This document shows positions 42,104-49,392 of a DNA stretch of 64,000 nucleotides, in pieces. The notes beneath the pieces were generated by a model, which was not told the origin of the DNA, did not search any database, and saw only the letters and a list, made by a program, of their open reading frames with translations. Position 1 is the stretch's first letter; each line of letters starts with the position of its first letter. Origin of the DNA: JBBQZO01 sp038207625 (lineage in GTDB: Bacteria > Pseudomonadota > Gammaproteobacteria > Burkholderiales > Burkholderiaceae_D); contig JBBQZO010000014.1 of NCBI GenBank assembly GCA_038207625.1, positions 61,355 to 125,354 on the forward strand, read 5' to 3'. The position numbers and the translations under genes are program-made.

Positions 42104-43009
42104 TGCCGCGCGCGGGCGCGACATGCGCGCCTGCACCAGCAACGCGCTGACCACCAGCAGCGCGCCGACGATTTCGGCGCCGCCCGGCGGCACCCCGCGC
42201 AGCGCGCTCATGGCCAGCGCCGACACCGGCACCAGATTGATGAACACGATGCCCTGCGTCGCGCCGAGCTGGCGCACGCCCTTGTTGAAGGCCAGCGCCG
42301 CGAACACGGTCGCCACCACGATCACGTACAGCATGGCCGGCGCCACATGCACCAGATTGGCGACGCTGGGCAGGTGGGCCCAGCCGAGCAGGGTGCTCAG
42401 CGCCGCGATCAGCAGCAGCAGCGGCGCGGCCAGCGTGGCCGTGAAGGTGGTGTATTCAAGCACCGACAGCTGCGGCAAGCTGGCCTGGCCTCGGGTGTAG
42501 AGCACCCAGCCGAGACTGCCGGCCAGCGCGATCAGGTCGCCGCCCCAGGTCGACACGCCACCGGTGGCGCGCAGCGAGATGCCCGACACCAGCGCCACGC
42601 CGGTCAGCGTCATCGCCAGCACCAGCCAACCCCACCATTGCAGGCGCTGGCGCTCGACGGCCCAGCGCAGCATCATCGCCGTCACCGGCATGGTCGCCAT
42701 CACCACCGCGCCGTGCGAGGGCAGCGAGTGGTCCAGCCCGATCAGCACCAGGATGCCGAACAGTGCGTAGCCGAGCGCGCCAAAGCGCAGCAAGGGTTGC
42801 CAGTGGCGGCGCAGCTGGTCCCAGCGCACCGGACCGGCCAGGCGCAGCAGCGTCAGCAGCAGGACGGTGGCGCCGCAGTAGCGCAACACGGTGAACCAGA
42901 CCGGGTCGATGCTGGCCAGCGTCGCCTTGCCGACGAAAAACAGGCCGCCCCAGGCGCAGGTCGACAGCACCAGCGCCAGCGCGGCAAGCGCGTTCGATTG
43001 TTTGTTCAT
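42095..43009 (-). CDS. EamA/DMT-superfamily transporter
   Basis: This 304-residue inner-membrane protein has ten hydrophobic helices arranged as two EamA repeats (first repeat from ALALVLSTCAWGGLFFVGK, second from LIALAGSLGWVLYTR). The family exports metabolites and drugs; no substrate can be told. It is divergent from the LysR gene at 43108, a common regulator-exporter pairing. Confidence 0.9.
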   Translation of the reverse strand: MNKQSNALAALALVLSTCAWGGLFFVGKATLASIDPVWFTVLRYCGATVLLLTLLRLAGPVRWDQLRRHWQPLLRFGALGYALFGILVLIGLDHSLPSHGAVVMATMPVTAMMLRWAVERQRLQWWGWLVLAMTLTGVALVSGISLRATGGVSTWGGDLIALAGSLGWVLYTRGQASLPQLSVLEYTTFTATLAAPLLLLIAALSTLLGWAHLPSVANLVHVAPAMLYVIVVATVFAALAFNKGVRQLGATQGIVFINLVPVSALAMSALRGVPPGGAEIVGALLVVSALLVQARMSRPRAASA

Positions 43010-43107
43010 GTGGCTCTCCTCGATAGTGTGAGCGCAGTATGACTTGGTCCATATTCTTGATAAAGACGCGTAAAATGCGAATACTTAAAACCTGGGGTGC
43101 GTAATCA

Positions 43108-44007
43108 ATGGATCATTTGACCAGCATGCAAGTGTTTGTCCGGGTCGTCGACCGGGGCGGTTTTTCGGCGGCGGCCAGCGCCGAGGGCATGTCGGCCACC
43201 ATGGTCGGCAAGCACGTGCGCTATCTGGAAGAGCGCCTCGGCGTGCGCCTGCTGAACCGCACCACGCGGCGCCAGAGCCTGACCGAGGTCGGGCGCATCT
43301 ACTACGAGCGCTGCAAGCACGCGCTGGCCGAGGTGGCCGACACCGACGCCTGCGTGAGCGAGATGCAGCTGGCGCCACGCGGGGTGCTGCGCGTGTCGGC
43401 CTCGGTGTCGTTTGGGGTGCAGGCACTGATGCCGTTGGTGAGCGAATACCTGATGCGCTATCCGCAGGTGCGTGTCGAACTGGTGCTCAAGGACCGCATC
43501 CTCGATCTGGTGGAGGACGGCATCGACGTGGCGATTCGGATCGGCAAGCTGCCCGATTCGACGTTGATCGTGCGCCCGCTGGCGCCGTACCAATTGGTGG
43601 TGTGTGCCTCGCCGGCCTATCTTGAGCGGGCCGGCACGCCGCGCACCCCGGCCGATCTAAAACAGCACAACTGCCTGACATTCATGTACGGGCCGATCGA
43701 GCATGTGTGGAGTTTTGTCGAAGCTGGCAAGACGATCCAGGTGCCGGTCAGCGGCAACCTGGGCGTCAACAGCGGGCAGGCTTTGCGCAACGCGGCGCTG
43801 GCCGGCGTGGGCATCATCCTGCAGCCGCTGTTGGTGGCCGCCGACGATATCGCTTGCGGCCGGCTGGTGCCGCTGTTGCAGGGATACGCGGCGCCGGCCT
43901 GGCCGCTGCAAGTGGTGACTCCGTTCAGCCGGCATATGACGCCAAAGCTGCGCAGTTTTATCGATTGTGTCGTTGGGCGCTTCGGCGCTCAGGCGGCCAG
44001 CGACTGA
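43108..44007 (+). CDS. LysR-family transcriptional regulator
   Basis: The 299-residue protein has a LysR DNA-binding domain at residues 1-60 (FVRVVDRGGFSAAASAEGMS, then RYLEERLGVRLLNRTTR) and an effector domain of the PBP2 CrgA-like type, including SVSFGVQALMPLVSEYL. It is divergent from the EamA exporter gene and likely regulates it. Its end overlaps the convergent acyltransferase gene by 19 bases. Confidence 0.93.
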   Translation: MDHLTSMQVFVRVVDRGGFSAAASAEGMSATMVGKHVRYLEERLGVRLLNRTTRRQSLTEVGRIYYERCKHALAEVADTDACVSEMQLAPRGVLRVSASVSFGVQALMPLVSEYLMRYPQVRVELVLKDRILDLVEDGIDVAIRIGKLPDSTLIVRPLAPYQLVVCASPAYLERAGTPRTPADLKQHNCLTFMYGPIEHVWSFVEAGKTIQVPVSGNLGVNSGQALRNAALAGVGIILQPLLVAADDIACGRLVPLLQGYAAPAWPLQVVTPFSRHMTPKLRSFIDCVVGRFGAQAASD

Positions 44008-45221
44008 GGCACGGTCACAGGGGCGGCGCCGACCGGGCGTGCGGCGCGCTTGGCGCCGTGCACGCCAAACAAGGGTTGCAGAATGGCGACCCGGCGCACG
44101 ATTTCCACCACGCCGAAGCTGCAGGTGAGCGTCAGCACCACCAGTATGCCGCCTTCGAGCAGCGGCGACAGGTGGGCCGGTTTGAGTGCGTGGGCAAACA
44201 CCACGATCAGTGTCTGGTGCACGATATACACCGGGAACACGGCCACCGTCAGATAGCGCCGCGCCGGGCTGTCGGACTGCAGGTGGCGGTGCGCGAAGCC
44301 ACACACGGCGACGATCGCGCTCCACTCGCACAGCGAGACGACGACATAATAGATATTGCTCCAGGTGCGCAACTGGCCGGGGGGCACCAGCGCGTCCGGC
44401 CAGGCGTCGAATACCACCACGAAGGCCCAGCAAAACAGCGCCAGCCCCAGGCTGCTCCAACGTTGCTCGTCGAGGCGGCTCCAGAAGGCGGGCTGGTTGG
44501 CCAGCAGCGCGCCGATCAGAAACAGTGTGAAGTAATTGGCGTGGTTGAACCAGTCGCCGAACAGCGCATGGGTTTCCGGGAAGCGGCTGGCCAGCAGGAG
44601 GCGCGCGGCGCCCAGCACCAACAGCGGCAGCACGATGATCTTCCAGCCGGTCAGGCTGTTTGCCAGTCGTTGCGACAGGGCTTTCAGGCGCGGACCGAGC
44701 GCCAGCACCACTGCGCCCAGCACCAGTGTGTAGACCCACAGGTAGGACACGAACCACAGGTGATTCCAGGTCGGCATGATCAGGTGCAGATCGCCGGTGC
44801 GAAAGCCGCGGTAGTTGCTCAGGTAGAGTTTGAGGAAGTCGCCATAGCTGCCCTGATAGGCGAATTTCTCGATCACTTCGCAGTAGGTCTGGGGCGGCAC
44901 GATCACCAGCATGCCGAACACCAGCGGCAGCAGCAGGCGCACGCTGCGCTGGCCGAGGAAGCGGCCCAGGCTGATTTTGTCGAGCATGAAGCGCGAGGCG
45001 ACACCCGAAATCATGAACAGCAGACCCAGGCGCCATGGCGATGACATTTGCATCAGCGGTTCGATGGTGTGGCTGGCGTCGACGCTCTTGACGTGGTGGC
45101 CCCAGGTCACGTAGTACATGCCGACGTGGTAAAAAATGAGCAGGAAAAAGGCCAGAATGCGCACCCAGTCGAGGAAGAACAGGCGGCTGTCGTTGTGCTT
45201 GGCGGTTTCGAGTTGCGGCAT
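43989..45221 (-). CDS. acyltransferase family 3 membrane protein
   Basis: The 410-residue protein has about ten transmembrane helices. The N-terminal RLFFLDWVRILAFFLLIFYHVG carries the arginine/histidine signature of acyltransferase_3 enzymes, and SSPWRLGLLFMISGVASRFM is another conserved segment. These enzymes move acyl groups across the membrane onto sugars or glycans (OpgC/OafA group). The start at 45221 is chosen as the first in-frame ATG with family sequence. No polysaccharide cluster is nearby. Confidence 0.88.
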   Translation of the reverse strand: MPQLETAKHNDSRLFFLDWVRILAFFLLIFYHVGMYYVTWGHHVKSVDASHTIEPLMQMSSPWRLGLLFMISGVASRFMLDKISLGRFLGQRSVRLLLPLVFGMLVIVPPQTYCEVIEKFAYQGSYGDFLKLYLSNYRGFRTGDLHLIMPTWNHLWFVSYLWVYTLVLGAVVLALGPRLKALSQRLANSLTGWKIIVLPLLVLGAARLLLASRFPETHALFGDWFNHANYFTLFLIGALLANQPAFWSRLDEQRWSSLGLALFCWAFVVVFDAWPDALVPPGQLRTWSNIYYVVVSLCEWSAIVAVCGFAHRHLQSDSPARRYLTVAVFPVYIVHQTLIVVFAHALKPAHLSPLLEGGILVVLTLTCSFGVVEIVRRVAILQPLFGVHGAKRAARPVGAAPVTVPQSLAA

Positions 45222-45327
45222 GGCGGGACTCCGGAATGAATGAACAGATTCCACTGTAAGCAAACGCACGCCGGCTGGCGAGTCGGGTGGGGCGAGTCGG
45301 GACGGGGCCGGGGCGAACCGGGCGGCG

Positions 45328-46047
45328 TTACAGTTTGTCGACCAGCGCGGCGCGATACTGGCGGCTGCACGGCACCCGCGCGCCGCTGTGCAGCAGCAGC
45401 TCGCAGTCGCCTTTGTCGAGCGCGATGATGCGCTCGATCTTGTCGGTCTGTACGGCGGCGCGCCGGTGGCAGCGCACAAAACCGTCGCCCAGCTGGGTGA
45501 CCAGCGCGGCCAGCGTCTGGCGCAGCAGCGGATGCGCGTCGGGCGTGTGCAGCACGACGTAGTTGTCGGCCGTCTCGATCCAGTCGATCTGTTCGACCTT
45601 CACCACGCGCGTGACGCCGCGCTCGCTGATCAGCAACTGGCGGATCGGATGGCTGGCCGGCAGCGCGGGCAGGGCCGGCGCCGCGCCGCGCGCTGTCAAT
45701 CGTTCGCGCACGCGCGCCAGCGCGCGCTGCAAACGCAGCTGGTCGTAGGGCTTGAGCAGGTAGTCGATCGCGTTGGCGTCGAAGGCGGCCAGCGCGTACT
45801 GGTCGTAGGCGGTCACGAACACCAGCGCCGGGGCCGGCGCGGGCAGCGAGGCGGCCAGTTCCAGGCCGCTGATCTCGGGCATCTGGATGTCGACGAACAG
45901 CACGTCCGGGCGGATCGCCGCGATCCGCTCCAACGCCTCGACGCCGTCGCGCGCCTCGTCGATGGCCGTCACGTCGCCTTCCAAGGCCAGCAGGCGGCGC
46001 AGCTTGTCGCGCGCGGGGCGCTCGTCGTCGACGATCAGCACGCGCAT
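45328..46047 (-). CDS. LytTR-type response regulator
   Basis: The 239-residue protein has a receiver domain with phosphoacceptor D53 (FVDIQMPE), the DD pair near residue 7-8, T79 and K99 (LLKPYDQ). A C-terminal LytTR DNA-binding domain follows (about 135-239, VEQIDWIETADNYVVLHT). It overlaps the sensor kinase gene by 13 bases, so the two form an operon and a pair. Confidence 0.95.
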   Translation of the reverse strand: MRVLIVDDERPARDKLRRLLALEGDVTAIDEARDGVEALERIAAIRPDVLFVDIQMPEISGLELAASLPAPAPALVFVTAYDQYALAAFDANAIDYLLKPYDQLRLQRALARVRERLTARGAAPALPALPASHPIRQLLISERGVTRVVKVEQIDWIETADNYVVLHTPDAHPLLRQTLAALVTQLGDGFVRCHRRAAVQTDKIERIIALDKGDCELLLHSGARVPCSRQYRAALVDKL

Positions 46048-47096
46048 GGCAGCCTCATGTCGGCGCGCACGCCGGCCGGGGACAACTGGCTCAGCGTCAG
46101 GCTGGCGCCGTCGCCGTGCAGCACCTTCAGGCGGGCGCGCAAATTGCGCACCCCGATGCCGGCGCTCGGGCCTTCGGTGTTGCCCAGCGTGCCGCTGTCG
46201 TCGTCAAAGCGCAGCAGCAGCGCGCCCGCTTCGCAACTGGCGCTGACGACGATGCGGGTCAGGGCGCGGCGCCGCTCGACGGTGTGCTTGAAAATGTTTT
46301 CCAGCAGCGGCTGCATGCTCATCACCGGCACCATGCAGTCGAGGGCGGCGGGCTCGATGCGCCAGTCGATCGCCACGCGCTCGTCGAAGCGCTCGCTCAT
46401 CAACGCCGCGTAGCCTTGCGCCAGGCGCAGCTCGCGCGCCAGCGGCGCCTCGTTCTGTTCGCTCATGTCGAGCGTGGCGCGCAGCACGTCGGCCAACTGG
46501 ATCAGCGTGGCGTCGGCGCGCGCCACGTCCACATGCATCAGCGAGGAGATGGTGTTGAGCGCGTTGAACAGAAAGTGCGGCTGCATTTGCGCCGTCAGCT
46601 GCTGCAATTGGGCCATGCGCAGCAGCTGGTTGGCCTGCTGGGCCAGTTCTTTTTCCTCGATCAGCGCGCGAAACGACAGGATGCCGAACAGGATCACGGT
46701 AAACACCGCGAACAGCAGCGAGATCTTCAGTGTTTCGTAGGCCATCAGGTGGGGCCACGGCATGTGCGTGTAAGTCTGGCCGAACAGCGCATACACGATG
46801 TTGCGGATGCCGTACACCAGCGGCACGAAGGCCAGGCAGTTGAACGGCAGCCAGGCCAGTTGCAGGCCGAACCAGCGCCACGGCGTGGCCAGCCGGTCGT
46901 CGTGCGCGCGGGTGTAGTGGCGCTGCACCGCCAGCAGCAGCGTGGCCACCACGCCGGACGACGATTCCCACAGCACTGGCTGCCACAGCGCGCTGCCACC
47001 GTCGCGCACGTAGTCCTGCACCGCGACGGTGATCAACTGGGCCCAGAACAGCAGCCAGGCGGTGCCAAAGACAAGCTTGCTGCGTAGTGGACCCAT
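46035..47096 (-). CDS. LytS-like sensor histidine kinase
   Basis: This 353-residue membrane kinase has four hydrophobic helices in residues 8-140. They are followed by the His_kinase domain with H174 in LTAQMQPHFLFNALNTISS, the conserved motif of LytS/YehU-type kinases, and an HATPase_c domain (N-box QPLLENIFKH). It overlaps the response regulator. No periplasmic sensor domain is visible, so sensing may occur within the membrane. The target genes are unknown. Confidence 0.93.
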   Translation of the reverse strand: MGPLRSKLVFGTAWLLFWAQLITVAVQDYVRDGGSALWQPVLWESSSGVVATLLLAVQRHYTRAHDDRLATPWRWFGLQLAWLPFNCLAFVPLVYGIRNIVYALFGQTYTHMPWPHLMAYETLKISLLFAVFTVILFGILSFRALIEEKELAQQANQLLRMAQLQQLTAQMQPHFLFNALNTISSLMHVDVARADATLIQLADVLRATLDMSEQNEAPLARELRLAQGYAALMSERFDERVAIDWRIEPAALDCMVPVMSMQPLLENIFKHTVERRRALTRIVVSASCEAGALLLRFDDDSGTLGNTEGPSAGIGVRNLRARLKVLHGDGASLTLSQLSPAGVRADMRLPCAC

Positions 47097-47213
47097 ATGG
47101 CGGCGTGGCAAAATTGGCGAAGCGCCGATGATTGCGCATTCCGACCAAGCTGTCAAAGCGTAAATGTGGTTGGCGTGCTATCGTCCTGCGCAGCGAGCAA
47201 CCAGGAGCGCGGC

Positions 47214-47807
47214 ATGGCAAGCATCATCGACGACGCGCTGTACATGGCGTCACAGGCGCATTGGGCGCAGTGGCTGGCGCAGCATCACGGCGCGTCGGAC
47301 GGGGTCTGGCTGCGCCTGTCCAAAAAGGGGGCGGCGCAGGCGTCGGTGACGCATGCGCAGGCGCTCGAAGTGGCGCTGTGTTTCGGCTGGATCGACGCCA
47401 AGCGGCAAAGCGTGGACGCGCACACCTGGCTGCAGCGCTTCACGCCGCGTTCGCGCACCAGCATCTGGTCCAAGGTCAACCGCGACAAGGTGTTGCAGTA
47501 CATCGCCGACGGGCGCATGCAGCCGAGCGGACTGGTCGAGATCGAGCGGGCCCGCGCCGACGGGCGCTGGGACGCAGCCTACGATCCGGGCAGCACGGCC
47601 ACGGTGCCGCCCGACTTGCAGGCGGCGTTCGACGCGGCGCCCGGGGCCGAGGCGTTTTTCGCCACGGTCACTGCGCAGAACCGCTACGCGGTGCTGTTTC
47701 GCATCCAGACGGCGAAGAAGCCGGAGACGCGCGCGCGCCGCGTGGCGCAATTTGCCGCCATGCTGGCGCGCCATGAAACCGTGTATCCGACCAAGGACAA
47801 AGCCTGA
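47214..47807 (+). CDS. YdeI/OmdA-family protein
   Basis: The 197-residue protein has the features of the YdeI/OmpD-associated family: an N-terminal ASQAHWAQWLAQHH segment, then FGWIDAKRQSVDAHTWLQRFTPRSRTS, which is highly conserved in this family. Its role (sometimes described as bacteriocin protection) is not well defined. AGGAG precedes the ATG. It ends 6 bases from the convergent gene. Confidence 0.85.
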   Translation: MASIIDDALYMASQAHWAQWLAQHHGASDGVWLRLSKKGAAQASVTHAQALEVALCFGWIDAKRQSVDAHTWLQRFTPRSRTSIWSKVNRDKVLQYIADGRMQPSGLVEIERARADGRWDAAYDPGSTATVPPDLQAAFDAAPGAEAFFATVTAQNRYAVLFRIQTAKKPETRARRVAQFAAMLARHETVYPTKDKA

Positions 47808-47813
47808 CGGCGC

Positions 47814-48251
47814 TTACAGCTCGGGCATCTTGCCAAAGCCGACTGCCAGCCGGTTCCAGCCGTTGATGGTGTTGATGACCATGGTCAGGTCGACCATTTC
47901 CTGTTCGCTGAACTGGCCCGCCAGGGCCGCATAGTCGGCCTCGGTGGCGGGCGCCTGCGCCAGCCGGGTCAGCGCCTCGGTCCAGCCCAGCGCGGCGCGT
48001 TCGCGCGGCGTGAAAAACGGCGTCTCGCGCCACACCGCCAGCGCGTGCAGACGACGCTCGGTTTCGCCGGCCTTGCGCGCATCGGTAGCGTGCATGTCGA
48101 CGCAGAAGCCGCAGCCATTGATCTGCGAGCTGCGCAGCTTGACCAGTTCAACCAGGCCATGCTCGATGCTGGACTCGGCGATGAAGCGTTCGAGTCCCAC
48201 CATCGCCTTGTAGGCGAGTGGCGATGCGGTGATGAAGTTGATCCGTTCCAT
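47814..48251 (-). CDS. carboxymuconolactone decarboxylase / AhpD-like family protein
   Basis: The 145-residue protein has the CxxC redox motif with the following histidine (INGCGFCVDMHATDARKAGE), the hallmark of AhpD-like peroxidase-type enzymes; it likely has peroxidase or thiol-dependent activity. It lies divergent from an ECF41-type sigma factor gene, the typical partner of such enzymes. Its upstream region carries a sigma-type promoter on the minus strand (48323-48349). Confidence 0.92.
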   Translation of the reverse strand: MERINFITASPLAYKAMVGLERFIAESSIEHGLVELVKLRSSQINGCGFCVDMHATDARKAGETERRLHALAVWRETPFFTPRERAALGWTEALTRLAQAPATEADYAALAGQFSEQEMVDLTMVINTINGWNRLAVGFGKMPEL

Positions 48252-48322
48252 TTGGTAATCCTTGTATGAAGGTGAAAGTGGTGTTCGATGCAGGGCTGTG
48301 ATCCTGCCCGTACAATCGACAA

Positions 48323-48349
48323 GACGGCCGGGCGCAGGCGCTTGTGACA
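48323..48349 (-). promoter_or_regulatory. ECF41-type promoter of the carboxymuconolactone-decarboxylase-family gene
   Basis: Reading the minus strand, TGTCACA (48349-48343) and CGTC (48326-48323) are separated by 16 bases. This is the described ECF41 target pattern, and the identical pair and spacing lies on the plus strand at 48376-48402. The predicted start near 48316 gives a leader of about 65 bases. Confidence 0.7.
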
Positions 48350-48375
48350 GCGAGCCGAAAATAAATCGCGCCGGC

Positions 48376-48402
48376 TGTCACAGGCCAAGGTGCTGCGCCG
48401 TC
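48376..48402 (+). promoter_or_regulatory. ECF41-type promoter of the sigma factor gene (autoregulation)
   Basis: TGTCACA (48376-48382) and CGTC (48399-48402) are 16 bases apart, identical in sequence and spacing to the divergent copy. A transcript would begin near 48409, after the ATG at 48390, which supports the sigma factor start at 48450. Confidence 0.7.
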
Positions 48403-48449
48403 TTTCGCTCATGCGGGGACGTCGGGCCGCGCAGCAAAGGGAGTCGGGA

Positions 48450-49310
48450 ATGGGTTTGGCAGTTGCAGAATTTAACAGTTATCGCGCGCGTCTGCTGGGC
48501 ATCGCCTACCGCATGCTGGGCGCGCGCGCCGATGCCGAGGACATCGTGCAGGACGCCTATCTGCGTGTGCACGGCGCCGACCTGGACGGCTTGCGCAGCA
48601 GCGAGGCGTGGCTGGTCACGGTGGTCACGCGGCTGTGCATCGACCGCTTGCGCAGCGCGAAAGTCGAACGCGAAGCCTATCTCGGCGAATGGTTGCCCGA
48701 GCCGCTGGTGACGGACGCGCCCGACGCGGCGCTGGAGCTGGCCGGCGACGTGTCGATGGCCTTCATGCGCATACTCGAGCGGCTCGGCGTCGAGGAGCGG
48801 GCGATTTTTCTGCTGCACCAGGTGTTCGAGATGGACTACCCCGAGATCGCCCAGATCGTCGGCAAGAACGAGGCCGCCTGCCGCCAAAGCCTGCACCAGG
48901 CGCGCACGCGGGTGAAGGCGGCGCGTGCACGCTTTCCGGTCGAGCGGGCCGAGCACGCGCGCCTGCTGGCGCAGTTTGTGGCGGCCGCGCGCAGCGGCGA
49001 GCGCGCGCAACTGGCGGCCCTGTTCGCCGATGGCGCCACGCTCACCAGCGACGGCGGCGGCAAACTGCAGACGGCGCTGAGGGTGATCCGCGGCGGCGCC
49101 AAACTGAGCCGGCTGTACGCGTCGCTGCAGCACAAGCGCGGCGCGCAGATGCGCTACCAGGCGGCGTACATCAATGGCGAACCGGGTTTGCTGGCGCTGC
49201 ACGACGGCCGGCTCGACGCGACCATGTCGTTTGACGTGGCCGACGGGAAGATCGTGGCGATGTACGTAGTGCGCAATCCGGACAAGCTGGCGCGCGTGCG
49301 CCAGGGCTGA
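48450..49310 (+). CDS. ECF41-family RNA polymerase sigma factor with SnoaL-like extension
   Basis: The 286-residue protein has sigma region 2 (about residues 10-75, with GARADAEDIVQDAYLRV) and region 4 (about 105-160, ending ACRQSLHQARTRVK). A C-terminal SnoaL-like domain follows from about 165. The ECF41 markers are present: WLPEPL at 81-86, DGGGK at 201-205 and NPDKL near the end. In this group the C-terminal domain controls activity and there is no classical anti-sigma factor; none is adjacent here. The start at 48450 has GGGAG ahead of it and lies downstream of the putative promoter. Confidence 0.93.
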   Translation: MGLAVAEFNSYRARLLGIAYRMLGARADAEDIVQDAYLRVHGADLDGLRSSEAWLVTVVTRLCIDRLRSAKVEREAYLGEWLPEPLVTDAPDAALELAGDVSMAFMRILERLGVEERAIFLLHQVFEMDYPEIAQIVGKNEAACRQSLHQARTRVKAARARFPVERAEHARLLAQFVAAARSGERAQLAALFADGATLTSDGGGKLQTALRVIRGGAKLSRLYASLQHKRGAQMRYQAAYINGEPGLLALHDGRLDATMSFDVADGKIVAMYVVRNPDKLARVRQG

Positions 49311-49345
49311 TCGGCGCGTGCGCCCGGCGTGAGCGGGGCGCGCGC

Positions 49346-49364
49346 GCCGTCCGGCATGGACGGC
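49346..49364. terminator. hairpin between convergent sigma factor and subtilase genes
   Basis: GCCGTCC (49346-49352) and GGACGGC (49358-49364) form a perfect 7-bp stem with a 5-base loop, between two convergent stop codons. There is no T-run on either strand, so termination strength is uncertain. Confidence 0.4.
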
Positions 49365-49392
49365 CCCGCCGGCGGAGCCGTCGCGCCGCCCG

